Assembly (NCBI RefSeq): GCF_024609765.1
Contig: NZ_JANFDG010000021.1
Span: 34,263 to 98,262, forward strand
Length of the DNA stretch: 64,000 nucleotides
Direction: 5' to 3'
Source of the DNA: Shinella pollutisoli
Lineage (GTDB): Bacteria; Pseudomonadota; Alphaproteobacteria; Rhizobiales; Rhizobiaceae
Part shown: piece by piece, positions 55,673 to 63,737 of the stretch
Position numbering within the stretch: the first letter of the stretch is position 1
Layout: each line of letters begins with the position of its first letter
The notes under the pieces: model-generated
The model's input: only the letters and a program-made list of their open reading frames with translations
Database searches by the model: none
What the model was told of the DNA's origin: nothing
Translations under genes and position numbers: made by a program

Positions 55673-57094
55673 ATGGAAAGCATCTCTTCACTTGAAGTAG
55701 TAAATAGATCTGCATCAGAAATACGTCCCCGCGGTGTAATAGACACTAACGATTTGGCATATCCGGTATCCACTAGCAGAAAAGTCGCAGAACTAATTGC
55801 GCGCTATGAGGATATTAGTGACTTCATTGAAGTTTCTTTTCGGGAAATGGTAAATTGGCTACGTGGAGAGAGGGCGACACATTACATACACCCATATCCC
55901 GCAAAATTACTTCCACAGATAGCGCATTTCTTTCTCGCTGATCCAACACTATTCAATCCAAAAGGAGTTATACTTGACCCATTTTGCGGGTCTGGCACGG
56001 TTGCCTTGGAAACCGTGCTTTCTGGCAGAAAAGCCTATTGGGCAGACGTAAATCCACTAGCCCGCCTTATAACTAGAGTTAAAACTAGCCATTATGACCT
56101 ATCTTCAGTGATGGACATACATACGGCGATAAAACGGCGGCGCGTCACTGGCCCTGAAATAGTTGCGCCCGATGTTGTCAACCTGACATTCTGGTACACG
56201 CCGTCAACTATTGACGCCTTGTCAAGATTGAAGTTGGCTATTGAGGCAGAGGCATCAGCCGCAACTCGCGATTGGTTTATGGTTGCCCTCTCAGCAACGG
56301 CACGATTGACCAGCAAAGCGGACCCACGCTTTCCGGTGCCTGTTAAGCGGAAGCCTGGCGTTGTCTTCAAAGGGAAAGAACTGGTCGCCGAACCTGATGT
56401 ATACTCGATTTTTGACGAGCAGCTTTTTGCGCTGTTGAAACGGCATCAGAATTTTCAGTCGTTGGTTGGCCGCTTTCCTGAAACATATTGCGTGGGTAAT
56501 GATGCGCGAGCCATTAAAAATATCGACGGTGAAGCATTTTCCGACGCCGCAATTCCCAATGACTCCGTCGACGGGATAATAACATCTCCTCCCTACGCGA
56601 GTGCCCAGAAATACATTCGCTCCTCAAGCCTGAGCCTTGGTTGGCTATCATTGGCGTCGACGGATGAGTTGCGCCTTCTGAACGGCAGAAGCATAGGCCG
56701 CGAGCGCTTTTCAAAAGCTCACTCAGACGTGTTGCTAGCAACAGGCATCCCCGCCGCTGACCGAGTCATTAACCTCGTTTACGAAACAAACCGAAATCGT
56801 GCAGCCATTGCCTCCCACTATCTCCTGGAAATGAGAGACTTCTTGGCTGAGGCGGCAAGGGTACTCAAGCCCGGTGCGCACATGGTGATCGTCGTAGGAA
56901 ATAACCAGATATGCGGGCAGGCGTTTGAGACAAGTGAATACCTTTGTTCGATGGCCACGCTCTTCAACCTTGACCTTAAACTGAAGCTAGTCGATACCAT
57001 CAAAGGTAGGGGCTTGCTGACTAAGCGACACGCTACGGCTGGCGTGATTACCCACGAATGGATATTGCTTTTCCGGAAAAGATGCCTTGGATAA
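55673..57094 (+). CDS. DNA methyltransferase (N4-cytosine/N6-adenine type) of defence cassette
   Basis: 473 residues from ATG 55673 (an in-frame TTG at 55658 overlaps the thyX stop). Motif order: HYIHPYPAKLLPQIAHFFLA (X-like), ILDPFCGSGTVALETVLSG (motif I, SAM binding, about 102-109), a long intervening region of about 200 residues, then GIITSPPYASAQKYIR (motif IV, T-S-P-P-Y, about 304-308). This is not the beta-class order. TSPPY favours an exocyclic-amino target, possibly N4-cytosine. No restriction endonuclease gene is adjacent. The 3' end overlaps the next gene by 8 bp. Confidence 0.9.
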   Translation: MESISSLEVVNRSASEIRPRGVIDTNDLAYPVSTSRKVAELIARYEDISDFIEVSFREMVNWLRGERATHYIHPYPAKLLPQIAHFFLADPTLFNPKGVILDPFCGSGTVALETVLSGRKAYWADVNPLARLITRVKTSHYDLSSVMDIHTAIKRRRVTGPEIVAPDVVNLTFWYTPSTIDALSRLKLAIEAEASAATRDWFMVALSATARLTSKADPRFPVPVKRKPGVVFKGKELVAEPDVYSIFDEQLFALLKRHQNFQSLVGRFPETYCVGNDARAIKNIDGEAFSDAAIPNDSVDGIITSPPYASAQKYIRSSSLSLGWLSLASTDELRLLNGRSIGRERFSKAHSDVLLATGIPAADRVINLVYETNRNRAAIASHYLLEMRDFLAEAARVLKPGAHMVIVVGNNQICGQAFETSEYLCSMATLFNLDLKLKLVDTIKGRGLLTKRHATAGVITHEWILLFRKRCLG

Positions 57095-58112
57095 TTCGGT
57101 CCTTCAAGAGTTAAGATCAATCCTGCCAGAGTCCGAGCCCTCATCAATGGAGAGCACTTGGGACGAGCTTAGGTCACGGATAGCCGTGCTCGACGATCGT
57201 CTTTGGGAAGGACGGGTTAAGTGGCCCCTCGTTGAAAGATGGCTGAATAATTTTGACGGAAGAAGCGGAAAGTCGCAAGATGTAGAGCGGTTACATGCAT
57301 TATACTTGCTCGCTCAGTTCTTATATTATGGGAGCACGGAGATAAGGGTTCTTCTAAGGGCTCTATTCAGAGACATGTTCCTGATTCCGACGATTCAGGA
57401 AATACGCCGATCAAATGGCGGCACTAGGGATATTCCGTTAATCTCAGAAAAGCTGAAGGAATGCTTGCAAACAACAAGATTTCTGGGGGTAGGTAATCCT
57501 TCCGAAAGTGGAGTTCATCTTCTGTACTACTTCAGGCAAGAGAACCATCTATCAAAAAGTGTTTTTCTGGATAGTGCTCAAATAATAAATATATATAATA
57601 ATTCCGGATCTATCGCGACAAATTTGTCTGATCCCGCAATACGTAAGTATGTATTCCTGGACGATGTTTGTGGCTCAGGCGAAACTGCCGTTAAGTACTC
57701 GAAAGGAATTTTGGCACAAATACATGCGATTGATCCGGATATTGAAGTTTATTACTATGCGATATTTGGAACGTCATCTGGAATGAAGCGCGTACGAGAT
57801 GAAAGCAGGTACGGCAACAATAGCGGCGCAGTTGTCGATTTGGATGCAACCTACAAGTGCTTATCTGATCAATCTAGATACCTTAGGGTTGTTCCAGACG
57901 GAATCGATAAGGACTGCTTGCGCGATCTTGCACATCACTATGGGCAGCTCGTTGCGCCCGGAAATTCTGGAGGATTTGAGGATGGTCAGCTTTTGATGGG
58001 ATTCCACCACAATACCCCTGACAACACGCTGCCTATAATATGGCGGGACCCGGAAAATGGATCGCCAGTTCCTTGGACGCCTATCTTCAAGCGCTATCCT
58101 AAGTTTTTGTGA
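57087..58112 (+). CDS. Phosphoribosyltransferase-like protein (PRTase-CE type)
   Basis: 341 residues from TTG 57087 (GGAAAAG upstream; ATG 57147 is an alternative). KYVFLDDVCGSGETAVKYSK (about 188-206) matches the PRPP-binding loop of phosphoribosyltransferases (hydrophobic strand, two acidic residues, then G-S-G-E-T). Flanking helical N-terminus (WPLVERWLNNFDGRSGKSQD) is not found in metabolic PRTases. My recollection is that stand-alone PRTase-like domains of this sort occur in bacterial conflict systems beside ORC/CDC6-like ATPases, as here. The nucleotide substrate is unknown. Confidence 0.78.
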   Translation: MDNSVLQELRSILPESEPSSMESTWDELRSRIAVLDDRLWEGRVKWPLVERWLNNFDGRSGKSQDVERLHALYLLAQFLYYGSTEIRVLLRALFRDMFLIPTIQEIRRSNGGTRDIPLISEKLKECLQTTRFLGVGNPSESGVHLLYYFRQENHLSKSVFLDSAQIINIYNNSGSIATNLSDPAIRKYVFLDDVCGSGETAVKYSKGILAQIHAIDPDIEVYYYAIFGTSSGMKRVRDESRYGNNSGAVVDLDATYKCLSDQSRYLRVVPDGIDKDCLRDLAHHYGQLVAPGNSGGFEDGQLLMGFHHNTPDNTLPIIWRDPENGSPVPWTPIFKRYPKFL

Positions 58113-58121
58113 GTGGGGTGC

Positions 58122-60140
58122 ATGACCTTACGTAGATACGACGAAAATCCCTTTGACCTCGTAAAGGCTTCGGATTTCTCCGCAACCGAAATCTTAGAAT
58201 ATTGGGTAGACATGGCCGCGGATCGCGGCGGTCTCGTTGATATTCTCAAGCCTAAGCTTTTGATGCCGATGCTTTTGCTCGGCGGCAAAGGTAGCGGCAA
58301 AACTCACCTAATGCGTTACTGCTCTGCACCTGTTCAGTCAGCTCGTTACGAAGGAAACCTGTGCCAAGCAATCTCCAAAGAAGGATATCTCGGGATTTAT
58401 GTGCCTGCTGAAGGCCTTAACTCCCAGAAATTTGCTGGCAAAGGTCAGGATGACGAGTTGTGGCTTGCAGTATTCAGTATGTACTTTGAGTTGTGGCTGG
58501 TCACAAGTTTGCTCTCTGTCGTTCAACAGTGCACTAAACTCTCGGAATTGGGAGAGCTTGATGAGGCTAAGCTGATTGATGGCATTGCAGCGCTATTTGA
58601 TAAGGATGTCAAAAACGAGTTTGTAGATCTTTCAAGCTTAATCGATTATCTGACGATTGTTAGAAAGAATATAGACTACGCCGCTAACAATGTGGCTATA
58701 ACCAGAAAGCGACCGGAAATTGAAATTATATTTTCGAGCGGCAGACTTGTATATGGAATACCAAAAGTAATAGCGAGTGTTTGTGCATTTTTCTCCGAAA
58801 CTGTATTTGTTTACCTCGTGGATGAGGCGGAAAATTTTACTAATCTACAGCAAAGATTTCTTAATTCTTTGGTCAGATACAGAACCGGAAACTCAACGAT
58901 CAAGATCGGCGCTCGTCTATACGGCGTGCGAACTTATGATACGCTTGGGTCAGGAGAACCAATCAAGCGCGGTTCAGAATACGAACGCGTCGAACTAGAT
59001 AACTTCCTTCGTGCCAACAAGCCCGACTACGAGATATTCATTCGTAAGCTTGTCTCAAAGCGACTGCAGCAAGCGGGACTACCGGCCGCGACGGGAAGTG
59101 GCGAGGAATTAGCGGCATGCTTCGAGGAGCTAGACAACGCACATTTCTTTCAGCAGCCGCTCCTTAACATTCTTCGGGAGCGGGAAAAGAAGGGTGCGGA
59201 ACGCCCTTATTTCAAGCGTCTGAGAGGTTACCTGAAGCAGTTTGTTGATCCGAGTGAAAAACATTCAGATGCAATCATCGATGGCTTGCGGAGTAACAAA
59301 AATCCTCTTCTAGAAAAGATCAATACGCTCCTACTTTATCGGGATTGGGAAAGAGATCCTGTAAAGCTGTTGGATGCCTCGAAAAAAATTCAGTTACAGT
59401 GCGCTGCATTTCTGACAGGTGACAGCCATGGCGCGTCATATGCGGACGTTGTCAAGCATTTCGACTCGGATATGCTGGCTCAGTTTTATCGCGATTGTGG
59501 CGTAAATATTCCGTATTGTGGGCTGGGCACGCTAGTCCATTTGTCTCAAGGCATTCCGCGAAATTTGCTTGGCATTTTAAAGCAGATATATCGACGTTCC
59601 TTGTTCGCCGGTGAAAGGCCTTTCGCGGGTGGCAAGATCTCGGTAGCTTCTCAATCGTCTGGCGTGCTCGACAGTGCGGCATGGTTCTGGGAAGACGCTC
59701 AGCCTGATAGTTTTGGCCCGGAGGTAAGGCAAAGTATCGAAGCCCTTGCTCTTCTATTCAGGACGATACGGTTCAGTGATCGACCTGCCGAATGCGACTT
59801 ATGCACCTTTAGCGTAGACGAAGAGAAGCTTTCCGAGAATTCGAGGAATGTGCTGCGAACCTGCGAGAATTGGTCGTATCTGATACGGATCCCTGGTGGG
59901 GCAAAAAACAAGAACAGCAAGGAGGTTGACGAAAAGTATCAGTTTGGCCCCATGCTTGCGCCACGGTGGGGCATTTCGGTTCATCGGCGAGGAAACCTTG
60001 AACTAAAACCGGAACTAGCTGAGGCCATATTCGATATCGAAAAGCGGCAGAAATTGCCTGACATTTTCAGAGAACGTGTCGGATCGATGTTTATCGAGAA
60101 CGTGACGGCCACAAAATCAGCGCAGAAATCATTGTTTTGA
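58122..60140 (+). CDS. ORC/CDC6-like AAA+ ATPase of defence cassette
   Basis: 672 residues from ATG 58122 (GTG 58113 immediately after the previous stop is an alternative). Walker A MLLLGGKGSGKTHLMRYCSA (lysine near 60), Walker B FVYLVDEAENFTNLQQRFLN (D-E near 234-235), and a sensor-like KIGARLYGVRTYDTLGSG. The rest (about 300-672) is a long, mostly helical region with winged-helix-like patches. This architecture resembles ORC/CDC6-type STAND-like ATPases used as sensors or DNA-binding platforms in defence systems. No nuclease motif was noticed in the C-terminus. Confidence 0.8.
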   Translation: MTLRRYDENPFDLVKASDFSATEILEYWVDMAADRGGLVDILKPKLLMPMLLLGGKGSGKTHLMRYCSAPVQSARYEGNLCQAISKEGYLGIYVPAEGLNSQKFAGKGQDDELWLAVFSMYFELWLVTSLLSVVQQCTKLSELGELDEAKLIDGIAALFDKDVKNEFVDLSSLIDYLTIVRKNIDYAANNVAITRKRPEIEIIFSSGRLVYGIPKVIASVCAFFSETVFVYLVDEAENFTNLQQRFLNSLVRYRTGNSTIKIGARLYGVRTYDTLGSGEPIKRGSEYERVELDNFLRANKPDYEIFIRKLVSKRLQQAGLPAATGSGEELAACFEELDNAHFFQQPLLNILREREKKGAERPYFKRLRGYLKQFVDPSEKHSDAIIDGLRSNKNPLLEKINTLLLYRDWERDPVKLLDASKKIQLQCAAFLTGDSHGASYADVVKHFDSDMLAQFYRDCGVNIPYCGLGTLVHLSQGIPRNLLGILKQIYRRSLFAGERPFAGGKISVASQSSGVLDSAAWFWEDAQPDSFGPEVRQSIEALALLFRTIRFSDRPAECDLCTFSVDEEKLSENSRNVLRTCENWSYLIRIPGGAKNKNSKEVDEKYQFGPMLAPRWGISVHRRGNLELKPELAEAIFDIEKRQKLPDIFRERVGSMFIENVTATKSAQKSLF

Positions 60141-60148
60141 CGGGTAAG

Positions 60149-61087
60149 ATGCTGAAGTATCTAATAGACGCTAAAGTTCGCTTCGATGATGGCGAGAAGG
60201 CCAAAAGTCGACAATTGTTCATCTCAGCCTACAACGAAAATGATCGAGCAAGGCACCTCTTCGATAGTGTAAATGCAAACTCAAAATACTGGTGGATGCT
60301 GCCAGAATATGGCTATTCGACTACAGAGTACCCGATCGGCAATGTTGTTTCTGGTCTTCCGGAATACGAGGCGGATGTAATTGCGGTTGGTATGCAAAAG
60401 AGCGGGTTTGATCCTTCTGCGCCTGTTGACGTATGTATCGATATCACCGGCTTTTTGCACCATCATATACTATCTTTTTTGAAGTATTTTTCTTGCAATC
60501 CAGTGCCTAAGCTTGAGTTCGCGTATACCGAGCCTGAGCATTATTCTCGCAAGGTTGACACCCAGTTTTCACTGGACGAAACCGCTCACGTTAGAGGCGT
60601 GGCGGGATTTGATGGCGCACATGTCCCCGAAATGATAAATGATATCGTGATTGTTGGCATCGGCTACGATCACAGCCTTGTAGGGCAGGTTCTTTCGAAT
60701 AAGGAGAGCGCTCGAATCGTCCAGATGCACTGCTTCCCATCGTTAAGTGCGGACATGTATCAGGAAAGTATACTTAGGCTCGATAAGGTTTCTTCGATAT
60801 CGAATCAGAATGCGCCTGACCTAAACTATTTCGCCACGGCGAATGACCCATACGTCACGGCTGCGGTTCTCTCTGAGGCATATGGGACACTTTCGCGCAG
60901 GCAACCAATCACAAACCTATACTTGTGCCCTTTATCGACGAAGCCCCAAGCTCTAGGCTTCGGGTTGTACTACTTATCAGATCTAAGAAGCTCTCCGGCC
61001 AGCATTATATATCCGTTTACAAGTCGCTACTCACGTCAGACCAGCACCGGTATCGGGCATTCGTGGCTCTACCCCGTGACGCTTTAA
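60149..61087 (+). CDS. Unassigned protein, last gene of defence cassette
   Basis: 312 residues from ATG 60149 (TTG 60137 overlaps the ATPase stop). I do not recognise a family. DVCIDITGFLHHHILSFLKY (about 95-115) and DIVIVGIGYDHSLVGQVLSN (about 165-185) are strand-loop-helix patterns of a Rossmann-like fold, reminiscent of ligand-binding sensor domains (CARF-like), but without a diagnostic motif. C-terminus has GFGLYYLSDLRSSPASIIYP. Short overlap with the ATPase gene suggests a stoichiometric partner; it may be the effector or the sensor. Confidence 0.7.
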   Translation: MLKYLIDAKVRFDDGEKAKSRQLFISAYNENDRARHLFDSVNANSKYWWMLPEYGYSTTEYPIGNVVSGLPEYEADVIAVGMQKSGFDPSAPVDVCIDITGFLHHHILSFLKYFSCNPVPKLEFAYTEPEHYSRKVDTQFSLDETAHVRGVAGFDGAHVPEMINDIVIVGIGYDHSLVGQVLSNKESARIVQMHCFPSLSADMYQESILRLDKVSSISNQNAPDLNYFATANDPYVTAAVLSEAYGTLSRRQPITNLYLCPLSTKPQALGFGLYYLSDLRSSPASIIYPFTSRYSRQTSTGIGHSWLYPVTL

Positions 61088-61120
61088 TTTTCGTCTGCGA
61101 AGGTACACCTTAGAGGGCAC

Positions 61121-62383
61121 TTAGCGAAAGGATCGCGATGCCGCGTTGGCCCGCTCAAACACAAGACTTTGCAGTTTCCGGACTGTTTTGGCCCTGGTAA
61201 CTTCGAATAAATCGTCAGCCAAGCCTCCGCTTTCCTTCATGATCGCGTCGCATAATTCGGAGACCCGACGGCGAATGAATACGAGACCCACACCCGCATC
61301 TTTTGCAAATGCCTGCCAACCGTCGGCGTCCATTTCCGCAAGTGTTGCGCGTTTTCCGATCCGCATGGCCATTTTCGGAGAAAGGTCTGGATAGGCCACT
61401 GTGGATAACAGATCGTACAGCGGAGCCATTCGCGGTCCTCGATCATCATAAAGGATCGAGAAATTCTTGCCGTGGGCATCCGCATTTCCGACAATGAGAT
61501 TGAAAATCGCAGCATCCAAGAGCTTTGCGATGTCCGGACCCGGCCGCTCAGATATCCGCCGCAACAACTCAAAACAATCCCTAAAGGTCGGCCCACCCTC
61601 GCTTGCATACTTAGTTTCAGGTGGCACACCGAGTGCTTGGCAAAAGTCTTCCTGATGGATGCGGCGAACCACACCGTCGGCATCGTGGTAGCGATCGTAT
61701 CGCTCTACCAAAAGGAAAGGGCGACCATTCGTGGACCTCGGTTCGACGGGAGCAACGTCGAGCCCGATTGCGGCAGCAAGCCTCATCACGAACGCTTCAT
61801 TCTCGGTGGTCCCTGAAAAGCGCGCAATTGGTGGCTTCAAGATGTGCGTAGTCGCCTGGCCAGGAAGCGGAAGCGCGACTTGGCCATCGATTAGAACAAC
61901 TGGAACTTTTGATTGGGCGCCCGCAAGCGATAGCCTCAAGCCCTCCTGGCCGGCCAATAGCGGCCGTGTCGGAAGTGCGTCCAAAATCCGAATGATTCCT
62001 GCCTCTTCCAGAGGTGCCGTTTGCTGATCCGCAATCAGTCCTGCCCCGATCGGTTCCTGGTCTTCAGGCAAAAGCTGAAGCGCGCCGGCGACGTCGCCGC
62101 CCAAGCGTTCAAGAAGCGCGAAGTCGTTCGCAGGTGAAACGCCCAACGCCTGCGCCGCAACAAGCCGTTGGCTTTCCTCGGGCAATAGACCGCCGAAAAA
62201 TGGTCGGCATTCACGACGGGAAAAACGCTCCGGACGCTTTGGGAGGGAGGCGGACAGGGGAAGCGCCTTTTCGTCATCAAGCCATGCTTCAGCGTAAGCG
62301 AAAGCGATATCGCCGTGCCGATCTTGGGTGAATTGCCCGACAATGCGACCATCCCACCAGACGTTGAGAAGCCTTGCCGTCAT
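61121..62383 (-). CDS. hipA: HipA-family serine/threonine kinase toxin
   Basis: 420 residues. N-terminal couple domain (LLNVWWDGRIVGQFTQDRHG), then the kinase core: glycine-rich loop LSLAGAQSKVPVVL (150-163), THILKPPI (ATP-binding lysine), catalytic FNLIVGNADAHGKNFSILYD (Asp 302, Asn 307 pattern) and PLYDLLSTVAYP (Asp 324). HipA kinases phosphorylate translation factors such as glutamyl-tRNA synthetase and induce dormancy. It overlaps the hipB stop by 4 bp and is convergent with the defence cassette. Confidence 0.94.
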   Translation of the reverse strand: MTARLLNVWWDGRIVGQFTQDRHGDIAFAYAEAWLDDEKALPLSASLPKRPERFSRRECRPFFGGLLPEESQRLVAAQALGVSPANDFALLERLGGDVAGALQLLPEDQEPIGAGLIADQQTAPLEEAGIIRILDALPTRPLLAGQEGLRLSLAGAQSKVPVVLIDGQVALPLPGQATTHILKPPIARFSGTTENEAFVMRLAAAIGLDVAPVEPRSTNGRPFLLVERYDRYHDADGVVRRIHQEDFCQALGVPPETKYASEGGPTFRDCFELLRRISERPGPDIAKLLDAAIFNLIVGNADAHGKNFSILYDDRGPRMAPLYDLLSTVAYPDLSPKMAMRIGKRATLAEMDADGWQAFAKDAGVGLVFIRRRVSELCDAIMKESGGLADDLFEVTRAKTVRKLQSLVFERANAASRSFR

Positions 62384-62610
62384 TTTCTCCGTTCACCAGG
62401 AGCCAGAATATCGATCGAACAACCGAGCGTTTGCAGCACCTGCAAGACTTTTCCGATCTGTGCTGTCGGCTTGCCTGCTTCGAGATCGACGATAAACCGG
62501 AGGCCGACGTCCGAAACCCCCGCAAGCTCGTCCTGCCGCAAATTCTGCTCCTTGCGTATACTGCGAACCAGGGCACCGATGTCGGCTGGACTTTTGATTT
62601 GTGTTGGCAT
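62380..62610 (-). CDS. hipB: HipB-family antitoxin
   Basis: 76 residues from ATG 62610 (MPTQIKSPADIGALVRSIRK). XRE HTH: EQNLRQDELAGVSDVGLRFI then VDLEAGKPTAQIGKVLQVLQ. Ends with a short tail (SIDILAPGERRK). Binds HipA and the hip operator. The upstream frame to 62787 crosses the operator region and is not supported. Confidence 0.92.
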   Translation of the reverse strand: MPTQIKSPADIGALVRSIRKEQNLRQDELAGVSDVGLRFIVDLEAGKPTAQIGKVLQVLQTLGCSIDILAPGERRK

Positions 62611-62617
62611 CTTTGTT

Positions 62618-62730
62618 TTCCCGCTCGGGAATATAGCAACGTGTCGGGAGCCTTGTCGAGAGCATTTTTCCCGTTCGGGAAAATTGAAGATATTTATCGC
62701 CCTTTCTAAATAAAATTTCCCTATCGGTAA
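62618..62730. promoter_or_regulatory. Three hip operator palindromes
   Basis: TTCCCGCTCGGGAA at 62618-62631, TTCCCGTTCGGGAA at 62668-62681 and a diverged TTCCCTATCGGTAA at 62717-62730, spaced 50 and 49 bp. The first is just upstream of hipB. The array lies between hipB and the divergent AbiC-like gene, so HipB may also control the latter. Confidence 0.75.
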
Positions 62731-62827
62731 ATTTTGGGGCAGCAGGCGAGCCACGAACTTTCGTTGCTGATTGAAGGTGGCGTCCACGCTCGCTAGTGTC
62801 CATTTGGGGGTAATCGGAGGCGGGGAT

Positions 62828-63718
62828 ATGCGGAAATTTTTCGACTCAATAGTGAAGCCTGTCGATCGAGGCTCTACAGATAGCCTCTATTTGCTTTTTC
62901 GGTTTGCCGCGATTGCAAGTGTTCTGGTCTTCATCGCTGCTTTCATCATTCTTTTCGCGGAAAAAGAGGCAGGACAGTTTGGCGACTTTATAGGCGGTAC
63001 CCTCAACCCGATTCTTACGTTCCTGACGTTTATGGGGCTCATTGTCACTATCGTGCTTCAACAACAGGAACTGGCTGACACTCGGGTCGAGCTGAAGAAA
63101 TCTGCAGATGCGCTAGAGAAGCAGTCCGAAGCGCTCGATAACCAGTTGAAGGCAATCCATCGGCAAAATTTCGAAGCGACCTTTTTTCAGATGCTATCGT
63201 TTCACAACAACCTTGTCGGCGCGATGGATATTCAACTCCGCAACGGGATGGTTATCAAAGGTCGTGACTGCTTTAAGCATTTCTACAAGTCGCTTAAGGA
63301 GCAATATGAAGGGTATCTCCACGAAGATGAGAAAAAGCGTATTGAAGAGGGACATCGTAATTTTTGGAAAGAATTCCAGCAGGATCTAGCGCACTATTAC
63401 CGTTATCTATACAATATCATCCGGTTCATCGAAGAGAGTGATGTTGATCCTCAAAAGTATATGAGAATCGTCCGAGCGCTCTTGTCGAACTATGAGCTAG
63501 CAGTCATGTTTTACAACGGATTGACCAAGCAGGCCGAGAAATCGAAAGTGTATATCGAGAGGTACGCGTTGTTCGACAATTTGCCTGACGAATTGCTGTT
63601 TTCTGGCGAACACATGTCCTATTACGAAGTCGCCGCATATAACGAAGATCAAGCTCGTTTAGCATCGGCTGCGATCAGAACCTTCCTTGACGGCACGAGC
63701 AAGACTTTCAGCAAATAG
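62828..63718 (+). CDS. Putative abortive-infection protein (AbiC-like)
   Basis: 296 residues from ATG 62828 (GGAGG upstream). Two membrane segments (LLFRFAAIASVLVFIAAFII, about 22-45, and PILTFLTFMGLIVTIVLQQQ, about 62-80), then a coiled-coil (LADTRVELKKSADALEKQSE) and a helical cytosolic domain with NFEATFFQMLSFHNNLVGAM. This is the layout of the putative phage abortive infection family (putAbiC). Activity not shown for this protein; it is divergent from hipBA across the hip operator array. Confidence 0.82.
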   Translation: MRKFFDSIVKPVDRGSTDSLYLLFRFAAIASVLVFIAAFIILFAEKEAGQFGDFIGGTLNPILTFLTFMGLIVTIVLQQQELADTRVELKKSADALEKQSEALDNQLKAIHRQNFEATFFQMLSFHNNLVGAMDIQLRNGMVIKGRDCFKHFYKSLKEQYEGYLHEDEKKRIEEGHRNFWKEFQQDLAHYYRYLYNIIRFIEESDVDPQKYMRIVRALLSNYELAVMFYNGLTKQAEKSKVYIERYALFDNLPDELLFSGEHMSYYEVAAYNEDQARLASAAIRTFLDGTSKTFSK

Positions 63719-63737
63719 CCCCAGTCGCAGTATCCAT

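Noticed and set aside
61472..61816. Plus-strand open frames inside hipA
   Set aside because: Antisense shadows of the well-supported hipA kinase; no independent start signals.
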